From the NCBI RefSeq assembly GCF_037969765.1, contig NZ_CP150207.1, positions 868,001 to 932,000 on the forward strand: 64,000 nucleotides of DNA, written 5' to 3'. The notes below the pieces were generated by a model. It was not told where the DNA came from. It saw nothing but the letters and a program-made list of their open reading frames with translations, and did no database searches. This DNA comes from Paenibacillus sp. FSL W8-0186 (GTDB lineage Bacteria; Bacillota; Bacilli; Paenibacillales; Paenibacillaceae). Of the stretch, positions 1 through 10,600 are shown piece after piece (position 1 is the stretch's first letter; every line of letters starts with the position of its first letter). The position numbers and the translations under genes were made by a program.

Positions 1-730
1 TATCCCGTTTTCCAACGGGTATCAGGAGTCGTTCGTGCTTGGCAACCATAACATTAATGCCGCATTTGCCTATCAGCAAGACCCTGCAGCATTCATCCAG
101 CAGTTAAACGAAGGGTCGGCGAAGTTCGCGGCTGACCCGGTCGTACAGCAGTGGTCGGATCTTTTGGAGCTGACGCTGGAATACAGCAATCCAAACCCGC
201 TCACCACAGATTACAACACCCAGGTGACCCTGTTTGCCAGCGGCCAGGCCGCGATGATGCAGCAGGGCAACTGGACGCAAGGGCAGATCGACGGGATCAA
301 TCCGAATCTCGACTTGGGCATACTGCCCATGCCGATCGACGATACGGCCGAGGATAATGATGTACTGTTCGTCGGGGTGCCTAACAACTGGGTCATCAAC
401 AAGAATTCTCCTGTTAAAGAGGAAGCGAAGACCTTCCTCAATTGGCTCGTTTCCTCCGAGACAGGCAGGAGGTATATCACCGAGGAATTTCAGTTCATTC
501 CGGCCTTTGACAGCATCGAAGGCACAGAAGAGGATCTCGGGGCCCTCGGCATCGAGGTGCTGAAATACACCGATGCAGGCCAAGCGCTGACCTGGAACTG
601 GTTCCGGTTCCCGAATGGCATGTCGGGCGAATTCGCCAGCAGCATTCAGGCCTACATCGGCGGCAAAATCACAAAACCCGAGATGTACGAGCAGTTCCAG
701 CAGAACTGGGACAATTTAAGCGTGGAATAG
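1..730 (+). CDS. Extracellular sugar-binding protein of an ABC transporter, 5' end outside window
   Basis: The reading frame is open from base 2 and stops at 730, so only the C-terminal ~242 residues are present. A GTG at 35 lies inside the protein and is not the start. Features typical of family-1 (UgpB/MalE-like) solute-binding proteins are visible: a GQAAMMQQGNW stretch, the LGILPMP segment, and a C-terminal lobe ending in a helix with EQFQQNWDNL. The protein would bind a sugar or oligosaccharide outside the membrane and deliver it to permeases, presumably encoded upstream of the window. A strong terminator follows at once, so this is the last gene of its operon. The substrate cannot be read from the sequence. 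Confidence 0.85.
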   Translation, partial: IPFSNGYQESFVLGNHNINAAFAYQQDPAAFIQQLNEGSAKFAADPVVQQWSDLLELTLEYSNPNPLTTDYNTQVTLFASGQAAMMQQGNWTQGQIDGINPNLDLGILPMPIDDTAEDNDVLFVGVPNNWVINKNSPVKEEAKTFLNWLVSSETGRRYITEEFQFIPAFDSIEGTEEDLGALGIEVLKYTDAGQALTWNWFRFPNGMSGEFASSIQAYIGGKITKPEMYEQFQQNWDNLSVE

Positions 731-738
731 GCAGGCTC

Positions 739-777
739 AGAAGCGTTGATGGCAATCTATCAATGCTTCTTTTTTTT
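739..777 (+). terminator. Rho-independent terminator after the first binding protein
   Basis: A 12-bp stem (739-750 with 759-770, one G-T pair) with an 8-base loop is followed by an eight-T run. It separates the upstream operon from the sensor kinase gene. Confidence 0.85.
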
Positions 778-799
778 GGGCAAAAATGAGGGGAGTCTA

Positions 800-827
800 T
801 TCATCTGCTTTGTTCTTTTGCTACAAT
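800..827 (+). promoter_or_regulatory. Possible sigma-A promoter of the sensor kinase gene
   Basis: A TACAAT -10 hexamer lies at 822-827, with only a weak -35 (TTCATC, 800-805) at 16-bp spacing. It sits after the terminator and 48 bp before the chosen start. The assignment is tentative. Confidence 0.3.
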
Positions 828-874
828 GCATTAGGATGAATAGGGAGAATGATCAGCTATTGAGGGAGCTATGT

Positions 875-2686
875 ATGAACAGAATACTGCGATTTTTACG
901 CCGTTTCATGCTGCAAAAAACGATTTATCGGACGTTCCTCGTATACTATTTGCTCGGCAACCTTCTGCTGCTCGTGCTGCTTGGGATGTTGTCCATTCGC
1001 GATTCGACCCGGATGATTACGGAAGAGGTGATCCGTTCAAGCAACAAGGTGATGGAGCAGGCCGCTCAAGGCTTAAGCTTCAACCTGGAGGAGACGAAGC
1101 GTTCGCTGCTGGTGCTGGCAAGCAATCAATCCGTCGGCGCAATCATGCGGCATGCTGAAGTGCCTGACATGGCCTATTTGCTGCAGCATGAACGAAATAT
1201 TTCCGAAATTACGCAGAGCATCAATACGTATCAGTCGTTAATCAGCGATGTTCTTATTCTGGGGAAAAACGGGTATGTCAACAATTTGAACGGGCGGAGC
1301 TCGCTTTGGTGGGAATATTCCTTCGGGGCGCAGCCGTGGGCACAGGAATCCTTTCAGCCCCGGCAGGGAGATTATTTTTTTAGCCTGGGCATTCATCATC
1401 AGGATTATTATTTAAGCTCGGACATTTCTCGATATGGACGACCCACCTTGTCTGTAGCGATGCAGGTCAAAGGCTTTCGCCGCGAGGTCATCGGCTCGGT
1501 TATTGCCAACCTGGACTTGCAGAAAGTAAACAGCATGTTCGAGCGCAACAACTATCAGAACAGAGGGAGCATCTTTCTGATCGACGAGAACAGGAGAATC
1601 ATCGTTCACCAGAACAACGAAGAAATCGGCCAAATCATGGATATTGCTGGAATCGATGAGATCTACGAACAGAAGTCGGGCAATTTCCGCACACCATTGT
1701 ACGGGGAGGAGCATTTGATTATTTATCAGCCGACAGCGGTTGAAGGCTGGATGATGATCTCCGCCGTGCCGATGAGTGAAATCACGAGCCAATCCGCTCC
1801 GCTAAAGTCGAACCTGGCGCGAATTCTTTACCTGTGCCTGATTCTAAATGTGCTGATCAGCCTGGCGGTCACCTTCCGCATTTCCCGGCCGATGCAGGGC
1901 CTGCTGAAGACGCTGGACAAAATCGGGACCGACGACATGCTGTACATTCGCGATAAAAACTACCAGTATCACGAAATCAATCAGATCGGCATGAAATTCA
2001 AAGAGCTTATGGACCGGATCGACCTGCTCATTCAGCAAAACTATTTGACTCAGATCGCGCTGAAAGAAGAAGAACTGAAGGCGCTGCAGGCCCAGATCAA
2101 TCCTCATTTTCTGTTCAATACGCTGCAGCTGCTGCAGACGGAAATTGTATGCGGTAACATCGAATCCTCTAATCATATCGTGCTTTCCTTAAGCCACATG
2201 TTCCGTTATTCGATGAGACAGTCGGGTGAGCTGGTGGAGCTTAGAACGGAGCTGGAGCACGTACGGAATTATCTTTATATTATGAATAAAAAATACGATG
2301 ACCGCTTGCAGGTCGACGAGTACATTCCGGATCAGCGCGTATTGCCGTGCAGAATACCCAAGCTGCTGCTGCAGCCTGTCGTGGAGAACTGTATCCGGCA
2401 TGGATTCGGTGAGGATCGGCGGGAGGGTGCGATCCGCATCAGCGTCACTACAGTGAGAAGAGGTCTGCTTATCGCCATTTCTGACAGCGGCAAAGGGATG
2501 GATGCAGATGAGCTCAAACGGCTGAGACGGCAGCTGGACAAGCCGGATGAGAAAAACGGCAATATCGGACTTTATAATATCAATCACCGGATTAAGCTGA
2601 ACTTCGGGCAGGATTTTGGAATCCGGGTTCGCAGCACAAAGAATGCCGGCACCTGCGTATATTTAGTTGTGCCGAGGATCAAATAA
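875..2686 (+). CDS. yesM: YesM-type sensor histidine kinase
   Basis: This is a 603-residue membrane histidine kinase of the YesM/LytS class that senses an extracellular signal and phosphorylates the next gene product. Visible in order are TM1 (residues ~21-40), a large extracellular sensor region of dCache type (~45-305), TM2 (~314-332), a HAMP segment, the phospho-acceptor motif NPHFLFNTLQ (~407), an ATPase N box VVENCIRHG (~500) and a G box SDSGKGM (~539). The start at ATG 875 is chosen because GGGAG stands 7 bases before it. Upstream in-frame ATGs at 746 and 836 would overlap the terminator or lack a ribosome site. It lies 25 bp before its regulator and among sugar ABC genes, so it probably controls carbohydrate uptake. 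The ligand is unknown. Confidence 0.9.
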   Translation: MNRILRFLRRFMLQKTIYRTFLVYYLLGNLLLLVLLGMLSIRDSTRMITEEVIRSSNKVMEQAAQGLSFNLEETKRSLLVLASNQSVGAIMRHAEVPDMAYLLQHERNISEITQSINTYQSLISDVLILGKNGYVNNLNGRSSLWWEYSFGAQPWAQESFQPRQGDYFFSLGIHHQDYYLSSDISRYGRPTLSVAMQVKGFRREVIGSVIANLDLQKVNSMFERNNYQNRGSIFLIDENRRIIVHQNNEEIGQIMDIAGIDEIYEQKSGNFRTPLYGEEHLIIYQPTAVEGWMMISAVPMSEITSQSAPLKSNLARILYLCLILNVLISLAVTFRISRPMQGLLKTLDKIGTDDMLYIRDKNYQYHEINQIGMKFKELMDRIDLLIQQNYLTQIALKEEELKALQAQINPHFLFNTLQLLQTEIVCGNIESSNHIVLSLSHMFRYSMRQSGELVELRTELEHVRNYLYIMNKKYDDRLQVDEYIPDQRVLPCRIPKLLLQPVVENCIRHGFGEDRREGAIRISVTTVRRGLLIAISDSGKGMDADELKRLRRQLDKPDEKNGNIGLYNINHRIKLNFGQDFGIRVRSTKNAGTCVYLVVPRIK

Positions 2687-2711
2687 GCTCGTTGTATGAG
2701 GGGGACATGCC

Positions 2712-4223
2712 ATGAAATTGCTAATAGCGGATGACCAAACTTCCCTGCACACTTTTTTGGATAAAACGATGGACTGGGCAGCCTTAGGGATTACGGAAAT
2801 CAAACATGCTTACGACGGCCGGGAAACGCTGCAGCAGCTTGGAGAGTTCCTGCCGGACATCGTCATACTGGACATTCAGATGCCATTTATGAGCGGGATC
2901 GAAACCCTGCAGCAGCTGGATCATTCCATAAAGAAGCCGAAAACCGTCATTGTAAGCGCTCACGATGAATTCACCTATGCGCGGGAGGCGCTGCGTCTGG
3001 ACGTCTATCAGTATTTGCTGAAGCCCGTGGATGTCGTATTGCTGAAGAAAACCATTCTTGAGCTTACATCCGCCATACAAGCAGAGCAGCAATCCGTTCT
3101 GGCCCATGAATTCGGGAAGCTGGTGCACTCCAAGTCTGCGTATGCCAATAGCCTCGCCGTCGTTGAGCGGGCCTGCGGCTTGCTGAAGCTCCAGCAATGC
3201 GCCGTCCTCCAGATCGAAGGAGAGAGCCTGAGCGAGCCGATGCTTGCGGAATGGCTGCTCCAGGCGGAGCCGTCGCTAATTCCGGTAGTCTACCGAAAGA
3301 GCCGGGATAAATACAGCTGCCTGCTGGGAATAACCGCTCCAATGTTAGAATCCCGGTTGCTGGAGCTGTGCCAGGAGACGTTATCCCGTATTCAAGCCCA
3401 TATACCCGAACTTGCGGTGAGCATTGGAGCAAGCCGAATGATGAACGGATGCCATGCTGACCAGCTGCCGGAGCTGCTGGAGCAGAGCGAGGAAGCCGGC
3501 AGGCTGAGCTTCTATACCTGTGAACCCGTGAATGCTTACCAGGAGGAAACATTTAACGAGGCATGGGGCATGCAGCATTTTCAGAGCTATGAGCAGGCCT
3601 ATCGGGAGATGGTTGTCCGCGAATTCGCTCCGGAGGCCGCCAGGAAGCTGACCGCAGAAATGTTCGATTATTTCCGGAGCTCGCGGATTCCGCCGGAGGA
3701 TGTCTATTCTCTAGTTCTTCATTTTCTGTACGTCATTGCCCAATCGATTCCGTCTAAGGGCAGGTCAAGTACGAAGCTCGATAACATCACCATGGATGAC
3801 CTTAAGAGCTATCGTAATATCCGGGAGCTGGAGCTCTTATTTATGAGCTTAATCGATCATATCGCTAGCATCATGAAAGGCCCGAACCTGACGGAGGATA
3901 TGGTTATGAGAGTGAAGCAATATGTCGACCTCAACTATGGGGAGGATTTGTCTCTGCAGATGGTGGCGGACCGGTTTGGCGTCGACCGCTTTCAGTTAAG
4001 CAGGCTGTTCAAGCAGGAAATGAATGTGAACTATTGGAATTATGTGATTCAGATTAGGATGGAGAAGGCCGCCGAATTGCTGCTCCGCACGGAGGAGAAG
4101 AACAGTGTGATTGCCTCTGTGACTGGATTTGTCGATGAGAGTCACTTCAGCAGGACGTTTAAAAAATACTATGACGTGTCCCCCAAGCAATACCGTCAGC
4201 TCCATCGAGGCGAGAAACATTAA
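2712..4223 (+). CDS. yesN: YesN-type response regulator with AraC DNA-binding domain
   Basis: This 503-residue cytoplasmic regulator is the partner of the preceding kinase. The N-terminal receiver domain shows the acidic pair DD (7-8), the phospho-acceptor Asp54 in ILDIQMP and the conserved Lys in LLKPVD (~104). A long linker follows, and two helix-turn-helix motifs of AraC/XylS type occupy ~397-495, ending with FSRTFKKYYDVSPKQYR. The start has the ribosome site GAGGGGG. The downstream binding protein and permease genes are the obvious targets, since YesN-type regulators usually activate the adjacent transporter. Nothing appears missing or broken. Confidence 0.92.
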   Translation: MKLLIADDQTSLHTFLDKTMDWAALGITEIKHAYDGRETLQQLGEFLPDIVILDIQMPFMSGIETLQQLDHSIKKPKTVIVSAHDEFTYAREALRLDVYQYLLKPVDVVLLKKTILELTSAIQAEQQSVLAHEFGKLVHSKSAYANSLAVVERACGLLKLQQCAVLQIEGESLSEPMLAEWLLQAEPSLIPVVYRKSRDKYSCLLGITAPMLESRLLELCQETLSRIQAHIPELAVSIGASRMMNGCHADQLPELLEQSEEAGRLSFYTCEPVNAYQEETFNEAWGMQHFQSYEQAYREMVVREFAPEAARKLTAEMFDYFRSSRIPPEDVYSLVLHFLYVIAQSIPSKGRSSTKLDNITMDDLKSYRNIRELELLFMSLIDHIASIMKGPNLTEDMVMRVKQYVDLNYGEDLSLQMVADRFGVDRFQLSRLFKQEMNVNYWNYVIQIRMEKAAELLLRTEEKNSVIASVTGFVDESHFSRTFKKYYDVSPKQYRQLHRGEKH

Positions 4224-4302
4224 GCCGTGCAACGAAATACAAGAAGTTGCGCAACAATATGAATTCCGCCGCGAAAGGAACCGGAGTAAGCTTTGAAATG
4301 AG

Positions 4303-4316
4303 TGTAAGTGCTTACA
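4303..4316 (+). promoter_or_regulatory. cre-like palindrome before the sugar transporter operon
   Basis: TGTAAGTGCTTACA matches the CcpA catabolite-responsive consensus TGWAARCGYTWNCA at all but one position and is itself nearly palindromic. It lies 26 bp before the binding protein start, which fits glucose repression of this operon. A LacI-family operator is the alternative. Confidence 0.6.
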
Positions 4317-4341
4317 ATGTTGAAATAAGGGGGAACTAAAC

Positions 4342-5619
4342 GTGAAAAGAAAGTCACTGCTGTTGATTATGGTTATGATCGTCACGATGGTGCTCAGCGC
4401 CTGCGGAGGCAAGGACAGTTCTGAAAGCGCAGCCAGCGGCGCCGAGGGCGGGCAAAGCAAGCAAAAGGTGAAGCTGAGCATCCTAGCCTGGAACAATGAG
4501 TCCGAAATGAAGCCGGTGCTGGAAGGGTTCCAGAAGAAATACCCGCATATTTCTTTCGATTTCCAATTTGCTCCGCCGGTCAAAGACTATATTTCGAAAT
4601 TGCAGACGATGCTGCTGTCGGATTCCGCGACGGATATTTTTATGATCGCTGCCGAGAACCGCAATGAAATTATCGACGGCGGACATGCAATCGATCTGAC
4701 GGACTACCCGTTCATGGATGTGATGCTCGACAGCAATAAACCAATGCTGAGCAAGGACGGAAGAACCTACGCTTTTACGCAAAACGGCTGGGTAGGCGGT
4801 TGGTTCTACAATAAGGCGCTATTTGAGAAAGCAGGTATTACGGAGCTCCCTGAAACTTGGGATGAGTTCATCGCCGTGTGCTTGAAGCTGAAAGAGGCAG
4901 GAATTGTCCCGATTTATGATACCATGCAGGATTTGACGCAAATCCATTCGGCTCTATACGGGAACATGGTGCTGTCCCAAGACCCTGATTTTGACGAGAA
5001 GATCTTTGCTGGCGAAAAAACATTTGCCGATGGATGGACAGAAGTGTTTAAAGTGTGGAAAAGAGATTTGATCGATACGAAAATTTTGACCTCCGACATG
5101 ATTGGCCTGACTGGAGATCAAGTTGAAAGCGAGTTTGCACTCGGCAATGTCGCGATGTTCTTCAGCGGCCCGTGGGTGATGGATAAATTGACGCAGGTGC
5201 CGGATCTGGATTTCGGAGTGATGGGTCTGCCTGGATTCGAGAAGGGTCAGAGCTATTATGTCGGGGCGCCTGGCGTAGGGTTTGCGGTGAATAGCAAGAC
5301 GAAGAATAAAGAGGAAGCGCTGCTGTTCCTGGAGTACTTGAGCACGGAGGAAGGCCTGCAGCTGTTCTATGAGGGCACGAATTTAATCATGACGGCCAAG
5401 GGCTTCGAGGCGGAAGTGCATCCTGCCCTGCAAAACGCATATGAGGAAGGCCTGATGCAAGGCAGAATCTATTTGCCTATGGTAACTTGGCCAAGATACC
5501 AGGAAGCGCTCAGAAACCAATTTGTGGTTTCGACCCAGGACATGGCTGTAGGTAAGATTACGCCGGAGGAAGCTGTTCAAGCCATTGATAAGAAATTCAT
5601 TGAGATGGAGAGTTACTAA
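4342..5619 (+). CDS. Sugar-binding lipoprotein of ABC transporter
   Basis: This 425-residue lipoprotein binds an extracellular carbohydrate for the two permeases that follow. A signal peptide ends in the lipobox LSAC (Cys21), followed by a Ser/Gly/Gln-rich tether. The mature part has the family-1 binding-protein pattern, including TDIFMIAAENRNEIIDGG, NGWVGGWFYNK and VAMFFSGPWVM. The GTG start at 4342 is supported by AAGGGGG nine bases upstream. It is the first gene of a three-gene unit. Control is probably by the YesM/YesN pair before it and by CcpA at the cre-like site. The ATPase subunit is not in the window, so a shared MsmX-type ATPase is likely (inference). The sugar is unknown. Confidence 0.9.
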   Translation: MKRKSLLLIMVMIVTMVLSACGGKDSSESAASGAEGGQSKQKVKLSILAWNNESEMKPVLEGFQKKYPHISFDFQFAPPVKDYISKLQTMLLSDSATDIFMIAAENRNEIIDGGHAIDLTDYPFMDVMLDSNKPMLSKDGRTYAFTQNGWVGGWFYNKALFEKAGITELPETWDEFIAVCLKLKEAGIVPIYDTMQDLTQIHSALYGNMVLSQDPDFDEKIFAGEKTFADGWTEVFKVWKRDLIDTKILTSDMIGLTGDQVESEFALGNVAMFFSGPWVMDKLTQVPDLDFGVMGLPGFEKGQSYYVGAPGVGFAVNSKTKNKEEALLFLEYLSTEEGLQLFYEGTNLIMTAKGFEAEVHPALQNAYEEGLMQGRIYLPMVTWPRYQEALRNQFVVSTQDMAVGKITPEEAVQAIDKKFIEMESY

Positions 5620-5648
5620 GGTCTAGCTCACTGAAAGGAAGATCAATC

Positions 5649-6533
5649 TTGGGTAAATTTATGCGACAGCTGCAATACCAGGTGTTTCTGATTCCGATTC
5701 TGATCATCTATACCTTGTTTACGATTTACCCGTTAATTCGCTCATTTATGCTTAGCCTGACTAATTTTAACGGGTATTCAACGAACTATGACTTTATCGG
5801 CTTGAAAAATTATGCGCGCTTGTTCGCCGACAATGCGATCGTATCGGGAATATCATTTACGATATTGTTTGCGGTCGCAACAACGGTGCTGGTCACTTTA
5901 CTTGCGATTCCGCTAGCGCTTGTTCTGGATCAGAATTTTTTCAGTAAAAATGTATTGCGGGCGGTCTTTTTCTTCCCGTCCATTCCGAGCGGCCTGCTGT
6001 TGGCCTTTATCTGGGGGTTTATCTTCGCGCCGATTCCGTCGGGGATTCTAAACACTTTCCTGCGCGAATTGTTCGGGATGTCGGCCCAGCCATGGTTATC
6101 CGATCCTGTGCTGGCCAAGGTATCGACGATTGTCGTCGCTGTTTGGGCCACGACCGGCTGGCACGCGGTCATTTACCTGGCCTTCCTGCAGTCGATTTCC
6201 AAGGACTTCTTCGAGGCAGCGGCAATCGATGGAGCCAACAAGTGGCAGCAGATCCGCTACATTACTATTCCGCTGCTGGCTCCGGCGATGACGGTGAGCG
6301 TGCTGCTCTTAATCACTAACGGCTTGAAGGTTTATGAGATCCCGTTTGCATTAACGAACGGCGGACCTGGTTTTGAGACGCATACGATTACGCAGGTGAT
6401 CGTGCTCCGGGGGATTTCCGAAGCTCAGTTTGGCCTCGCGTCTGCGATTTCGGTCATCTTCTTCCTTATCGTGCTAGTGATTGGCTTCGTCCAATTCAAC
6501 CTGATGCAGAAAAGGGAGGAGCGCATGCAATGA
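5649..6533 (+). CDS. Sugar ABC transporter permease, UgpA/MalF type
   Basis: A 294-residue inner-membrane permease with six predicted membrane spans. The ATPase-contact EAA loop is visible around residue 188 (FFEAAAIDGANKWQQI). The start is a TTG at 5649 with AAAGGAAG upstream; an in-frame ATG lies four codons later. It follows the binding protein by 29 bp and overlaps the next permease by four bases (ATGA), so the two are translationally coupled. It would form a heterodimer channel with the next gene product. Confidence 0.92.
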   Translation: MGKFMRQLQYQVFLIPILIIYTLFTIYPLIRSFMLSLTNFNGYSTNYDFIGLKNYARLFADNAIVSGISFTILFAVATTVLVTLLAIPLALVLDQNFFSKNVLRAVFFFPSIPSGLLLAFIWGFIFAPIPSGILNTFLRELFGMSAQPWLSDPVLAKVSTIVVAVWATTGWHAVIYLAFLQSISKDFFEAAAIDGANKWQQIRYITIPLLAPAMTVSVLLLITNGLKVYEIPFALTNGGPGFETHTITQVIVLRGISEAQFGLASAISVIFFLIVLVIGFVQFNLMQKREERMQ

Positions 6534-7354
6534 TAGGATCCAAACGGAAATTATGGATACTGGATGTTCTTATGCTTCCTTTCGGACTGCTCACTTTTTT
6601 CCCTTTTTACATCATTATCGTCAACACGTTTAAAAGTGAGTTCGAAACGGCAACAAAGCCGGTCAGCTTGCCTACAAGCTGGAACTTCTCGAATTATGCC
6701 AGAGTCTTTGAGGAGACGCCGATACTGCGCAGCTTCGGCAACAGCTTGTTTCTGACCGTAACAGCCGTTATCCTGATGGTACTGATCGGAGCCATGGCAG
6801 CGTATCCAATCGTATATAACCGGACTCGCGTAAACCGGGTCATTATGGGATATTTACTGCTTGGGTTCATGGTTCCGTTTCAGACGCTGCTCGTGCCACT
6901 GTTCCAGTTGATGACCAACTTGAAGCTGGTGGATAAGCTGTATGGATTAACGACGATGTATTTAGGGGGCTCGGTGTTTGTCTTCTTCCTGATCCTGGGG
7001 TATATGAAGACCATTCCGAAGGATCTGTCGGAGGCGGCGATCATCGATGGCTGCTCCATCTGGGGCATATTTTGGAAGATCATCCTGCCTTTGCTGCAGC
7101 CGATTACCGTAACCTGTGCCGTGCTGCAAACGATGTGGATCTGGAACGATTTCCTGTCCCCGATGCTGTTCCTTAGCTCCCGGGAGAATACAACGCTCGT
7201 TCTGGAGATCTACAAGGCAAAGGGCGAATTCGCGGTCAATTGGCCGATGTTCATGACGATGACGGTCATTACGCTTGCCCCTGTGTTTGTATTCTTTATC
7301 GCCATGCAGAAGCAAATCGTAGAGGGGATCGTTGGCGGGGCAGTGAAAGGATAA
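6530..7354 (+). CDS. Sugar ABC transporter permease, UgpE/MalG type
   Basis: A 274-residue permease with six predicted spans and the EAA loop LSEAAIIDGCSIWGIF at about residue 166. The C-terminus IVEGIVGGAVKG is typical of MalG-type permeases. The ATG overlaps the stop of the previous permease by four bases. It is the last gene of the operon; a terminator follows about 120 bp later with nothing recognisable in between. Confidence 0.93.
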   Translation: MIGSKRKLWILDVLMLPFGLLTFFPFYIIIVNTFKSEFETATKPVSLPTSWNFSNYARVFEETPILRSFGNSLFLTVTAVILMVLIGAMAAYPIVYNRTRVNRVIMGYLLLGFMVPFQTLLVPLFQLMTNLKLVDKLYGLTTMYLGGSVFVFFLILGYMKTIPKDLSEAAIIDGCSIWGIFWKIILPLLQPITVTCAVLQTMWIWNDFLSPMLFLSSRENTTLVLEIYKAKGEFAVNWPMFMTMTVITLAPVFVFFIAMQKQIVEGIVGGAVKG

Positions 7355-7471
7355 GAGGAATTCAGGCAGTGAGCGACAAAATCACGAAGCCGAGATATAC
7401 GACCCAATTCAGCCGAGCTGGATAATAAGAGCGTGGAAACAGGCTGGAAATTAAATAGAAACTACAAGCTG

Positions 7472-7511
7472 GAAGCTACCTTCAACGGGATGTTGGGGGT
7501 GGCTTCTTTTT
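7472..7511 (+). terminator. Terminator of the sugar transporter operon
   Basis: The stem GAAGCTACC/GGTGGCTTC, extended inward by further pairs, is followed by TTTTT. It closes the three-gene transporter unit before the repeat-protein gene. Confidence 0.75.
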
Positions 7512-7615
7512 GTTAATCCAACCAGATAAGGGACTTTATGACTATATAAGATCAAATGTAAGTTAGCCGATAAAGATGATACATATTAATAAATTTGGGA
7601 AATGGAGGAAATAAG

Positions 7616-10600
7616 TTGAATCTTAGAAAATTAGTTTTGCTTGCCTTGACTGTCCTGCTGCTTCTAGGAAGTTTTGGGCCTGTATCAACATTTGCCGAAG
7701 GAGAAGCACTGCCTGTAGAGGGGCATGGTCACCAGCGGGTAGATAACGCTTCCCCATCTTTGGATGAATGGGTGCCTGCCGACACTATAGAAATTGATGA
7801 TACGCCACTGTCCCCGGAAGAACTAACGGTGACGGACAGCACCTATATGTTCATGCTTGCCGCTGCAAAAGATAGCTTGGTCATATATCCCGGGGAGAGC
7901 GTACAGTTTACGAATGACACATCCACCACAACGACCTTAACAACAGATGCTAAGTCAACGAATAATATTCGCGTTGATTATGTTTCCTATAATGCGGATG
8001 GGAAGGTCGTGTCGGATGACATGGCGTACACGGGTAATCCGCTTGTTTATTCTAAAGGGGGATATACTGTCGTTTCTGCGGATTACGGTTACCCGGTAAC
8101 GGTAACCTTTAATGACGTACTTACTTATTCTTACGTACCGGTTCCCGCTTTGCTTAAAACAACATTGCACCGTGGTGAGAGTTATTTATTCTCTAACGAA
8201 TCGCTTGCTTCGAGAAGCATCATAAGCGACGCAACTTCCTCCAACGGGATGCGCTATGACTTTGCCGTCTATAAAAGCGATGGTTCCTTAGAAAAGTCAA
8301 GTTTTGATGCCTATTCCAAGCCTTCTTTTAGTGTAGGAGATACGATTGTACTTACGGGAGCTTCTGACATACCGGTTACCATTGCCGTTCCATACGAAGG
8401 CTTCTATGGTTATGAAACGGACGAGCCGGCATACGATAGTCTCATGCTGTATCCGGGTGAAAGCCATGAATTTATAAATATCGGCACCAAGTCCGATCGT
8501 CCGGAGCATGCGGGAACCTCCAAAGATAAATTTGATTATGTCGTCTACTCGCCGGATGGCTCAGAGGTTTCCAGGGGGACGAATACGACCACTTTACCAT
8601 TGGTAGCCGTAGGAAGACGTGTAGCTATTACTTTGGTTACGGAGAACCCGGTTCGCGTCGGCGCTCCATATCGCTCCTTTATGAGAGAAAATCGCGGAGA
8701 TGAGGCGCTTAGCAGGGTCACTGTATCACCAGGGGATTCTTATATCTTCACGAATAACGGTACGCTGCGGAATGGCGTTAAGAACGATGCTAGAGCAGTG
8801 AAAGGCCGATACGATTACGTCGTATACGACGTGAATGGAAATTATGTTTCTCAAGGCTTTAACTCTTTGGGTACACCAACCCTATCTCCCGGATCTATCG
8901 TCATTTTTACGGTTCGGGACAGCGCTCCGGTTACCTTCGAGTACGCTGATGATTTCTCGGCAGAAGTTAGCGATGAGCCTTCACACTTCAGGGTGACTCT
9001 ATCCAGGGGAGAGAGCTTTGAGTTTAGAAATATCAGCTCCGCTGCCAGATATTTGTACAGCATTGCTTCTTCCAGCAGCCGCTTCGACTGGGCGGAATAC
9101 TACCCGGATGGCACGCAGCAAGGGAGGAGAGCTAACACCTATACTAATCCGCAGGTTGCAAAAGGTAACAGTATCGTTGTGACCGCGGTGTCCGATATTC
9201 CGGTTACGTTTGGCGCCATATACCGCTTGTTTGATTGGAAGGACAAGGAAGGCGTGGCCATTTCCAAGCAAATCGTGCATAACGGGCAGTCGTACCTGTT
9301 CACAAATATCGGATCCAGGTCAAGAGCGATTACCAGTGATACGGCTCAAAGCGGCGGAAAGTTTGACGTCGCAATATACAACAATGACGGAAGTGTAGAC
9401 CGGGGAGGTTTTGATGAAAAAGGCAGCGTATCGATACCTGCCGGAGGTTATGCGGTTGTCACGGGGCAATCTGTGAACCCGGTAACATTCTCTTACACCG
9501 ACTCTTTTACATCCGAGCCGTCGGCATATCCTGCGATGCTGCGGGCTACTGTGCTGCCAGGTAATTCCTATACTTATGTGAACATTAGCGGTCAGTCGGA
9601 ATATTTGTACAGCGATGCAACCTCTTCAAAGGAATTTGCATATGTCCTAAGACGGCCGGATGGAACGATTCGGGGAGACAATCCAAGCCGCTACACTCCC
9701 GTCTCAGTTCCTGCAGAGCATTCTATTACAGTTGCACCATTAACGGAGGCCATCACCTTTGGAGGAGTCTATACGTCCTTTACGGGAATGCCTGGGGAAA
9801 ACCCCGCGGTCAACAAAGTGACCCTATCTAAAAATGAAAGCTACTTATTTGTGAATTTGCAGTCATCATCGCAAACCCTAACCAGCGACGCATCTAATAA
9901 CACGCTGTCTTTGTTTGATTACGCTATATATGCTGCAAATGGAGAGCCGCTGGAAGCTGAGTTCGATCAGCAAGGCAGCCTTTCCGTTCCTGGCGGGGCA
10001 GAAGTGGTCGTAACGGTAATAACGGATCAACCCGTCACGTTTACGTACGGGCAGTCCTTCCAGGCAGTGCCAAGTCTGGAGCAAGCGTTATTGAAGAGCA
10101 CATTGTCTACAAATCAGAGCGCAGGATTTAAGAATATAGGCAGCTTTGCCGCGAAGTTGACTACAAATGCGAGTACAGCGGGCAATCGTTCCTTTGATTA
10201 TACGATCCTGGATGCAAACGGGACGGTGATCAGGGAGGGTGAGAAGGCGACGGTATCTTATCCGATCCCTGCTGGTGGAACCGTTCAGGTGAGGACGGCA
10301 CTAGGGAACCCGGTCACTTTTGCGGCTCCTTACCGGACATTTGAAGCGGTCGATGTACAGGAGTATATCTTTGAAGATCTTTTGCATCGGCAGGTGGCAT
10401 ATGTGTTTAAAGCAGCCGGCCAGAACGGGTATTATCGCTTTGTCGCACCGGAAACGGGACAATATCGCTTCGCTACCAAGGAATTGCGGAATTTCTCCCA
10501 GCAGCCGGAACTGACATTATATGATCAGAAAGAGCTGATAACGCCGATATTGCCGCTGGAGGATAGCGAACAGGAATTTGGAGTGGATTATACGGTATGG

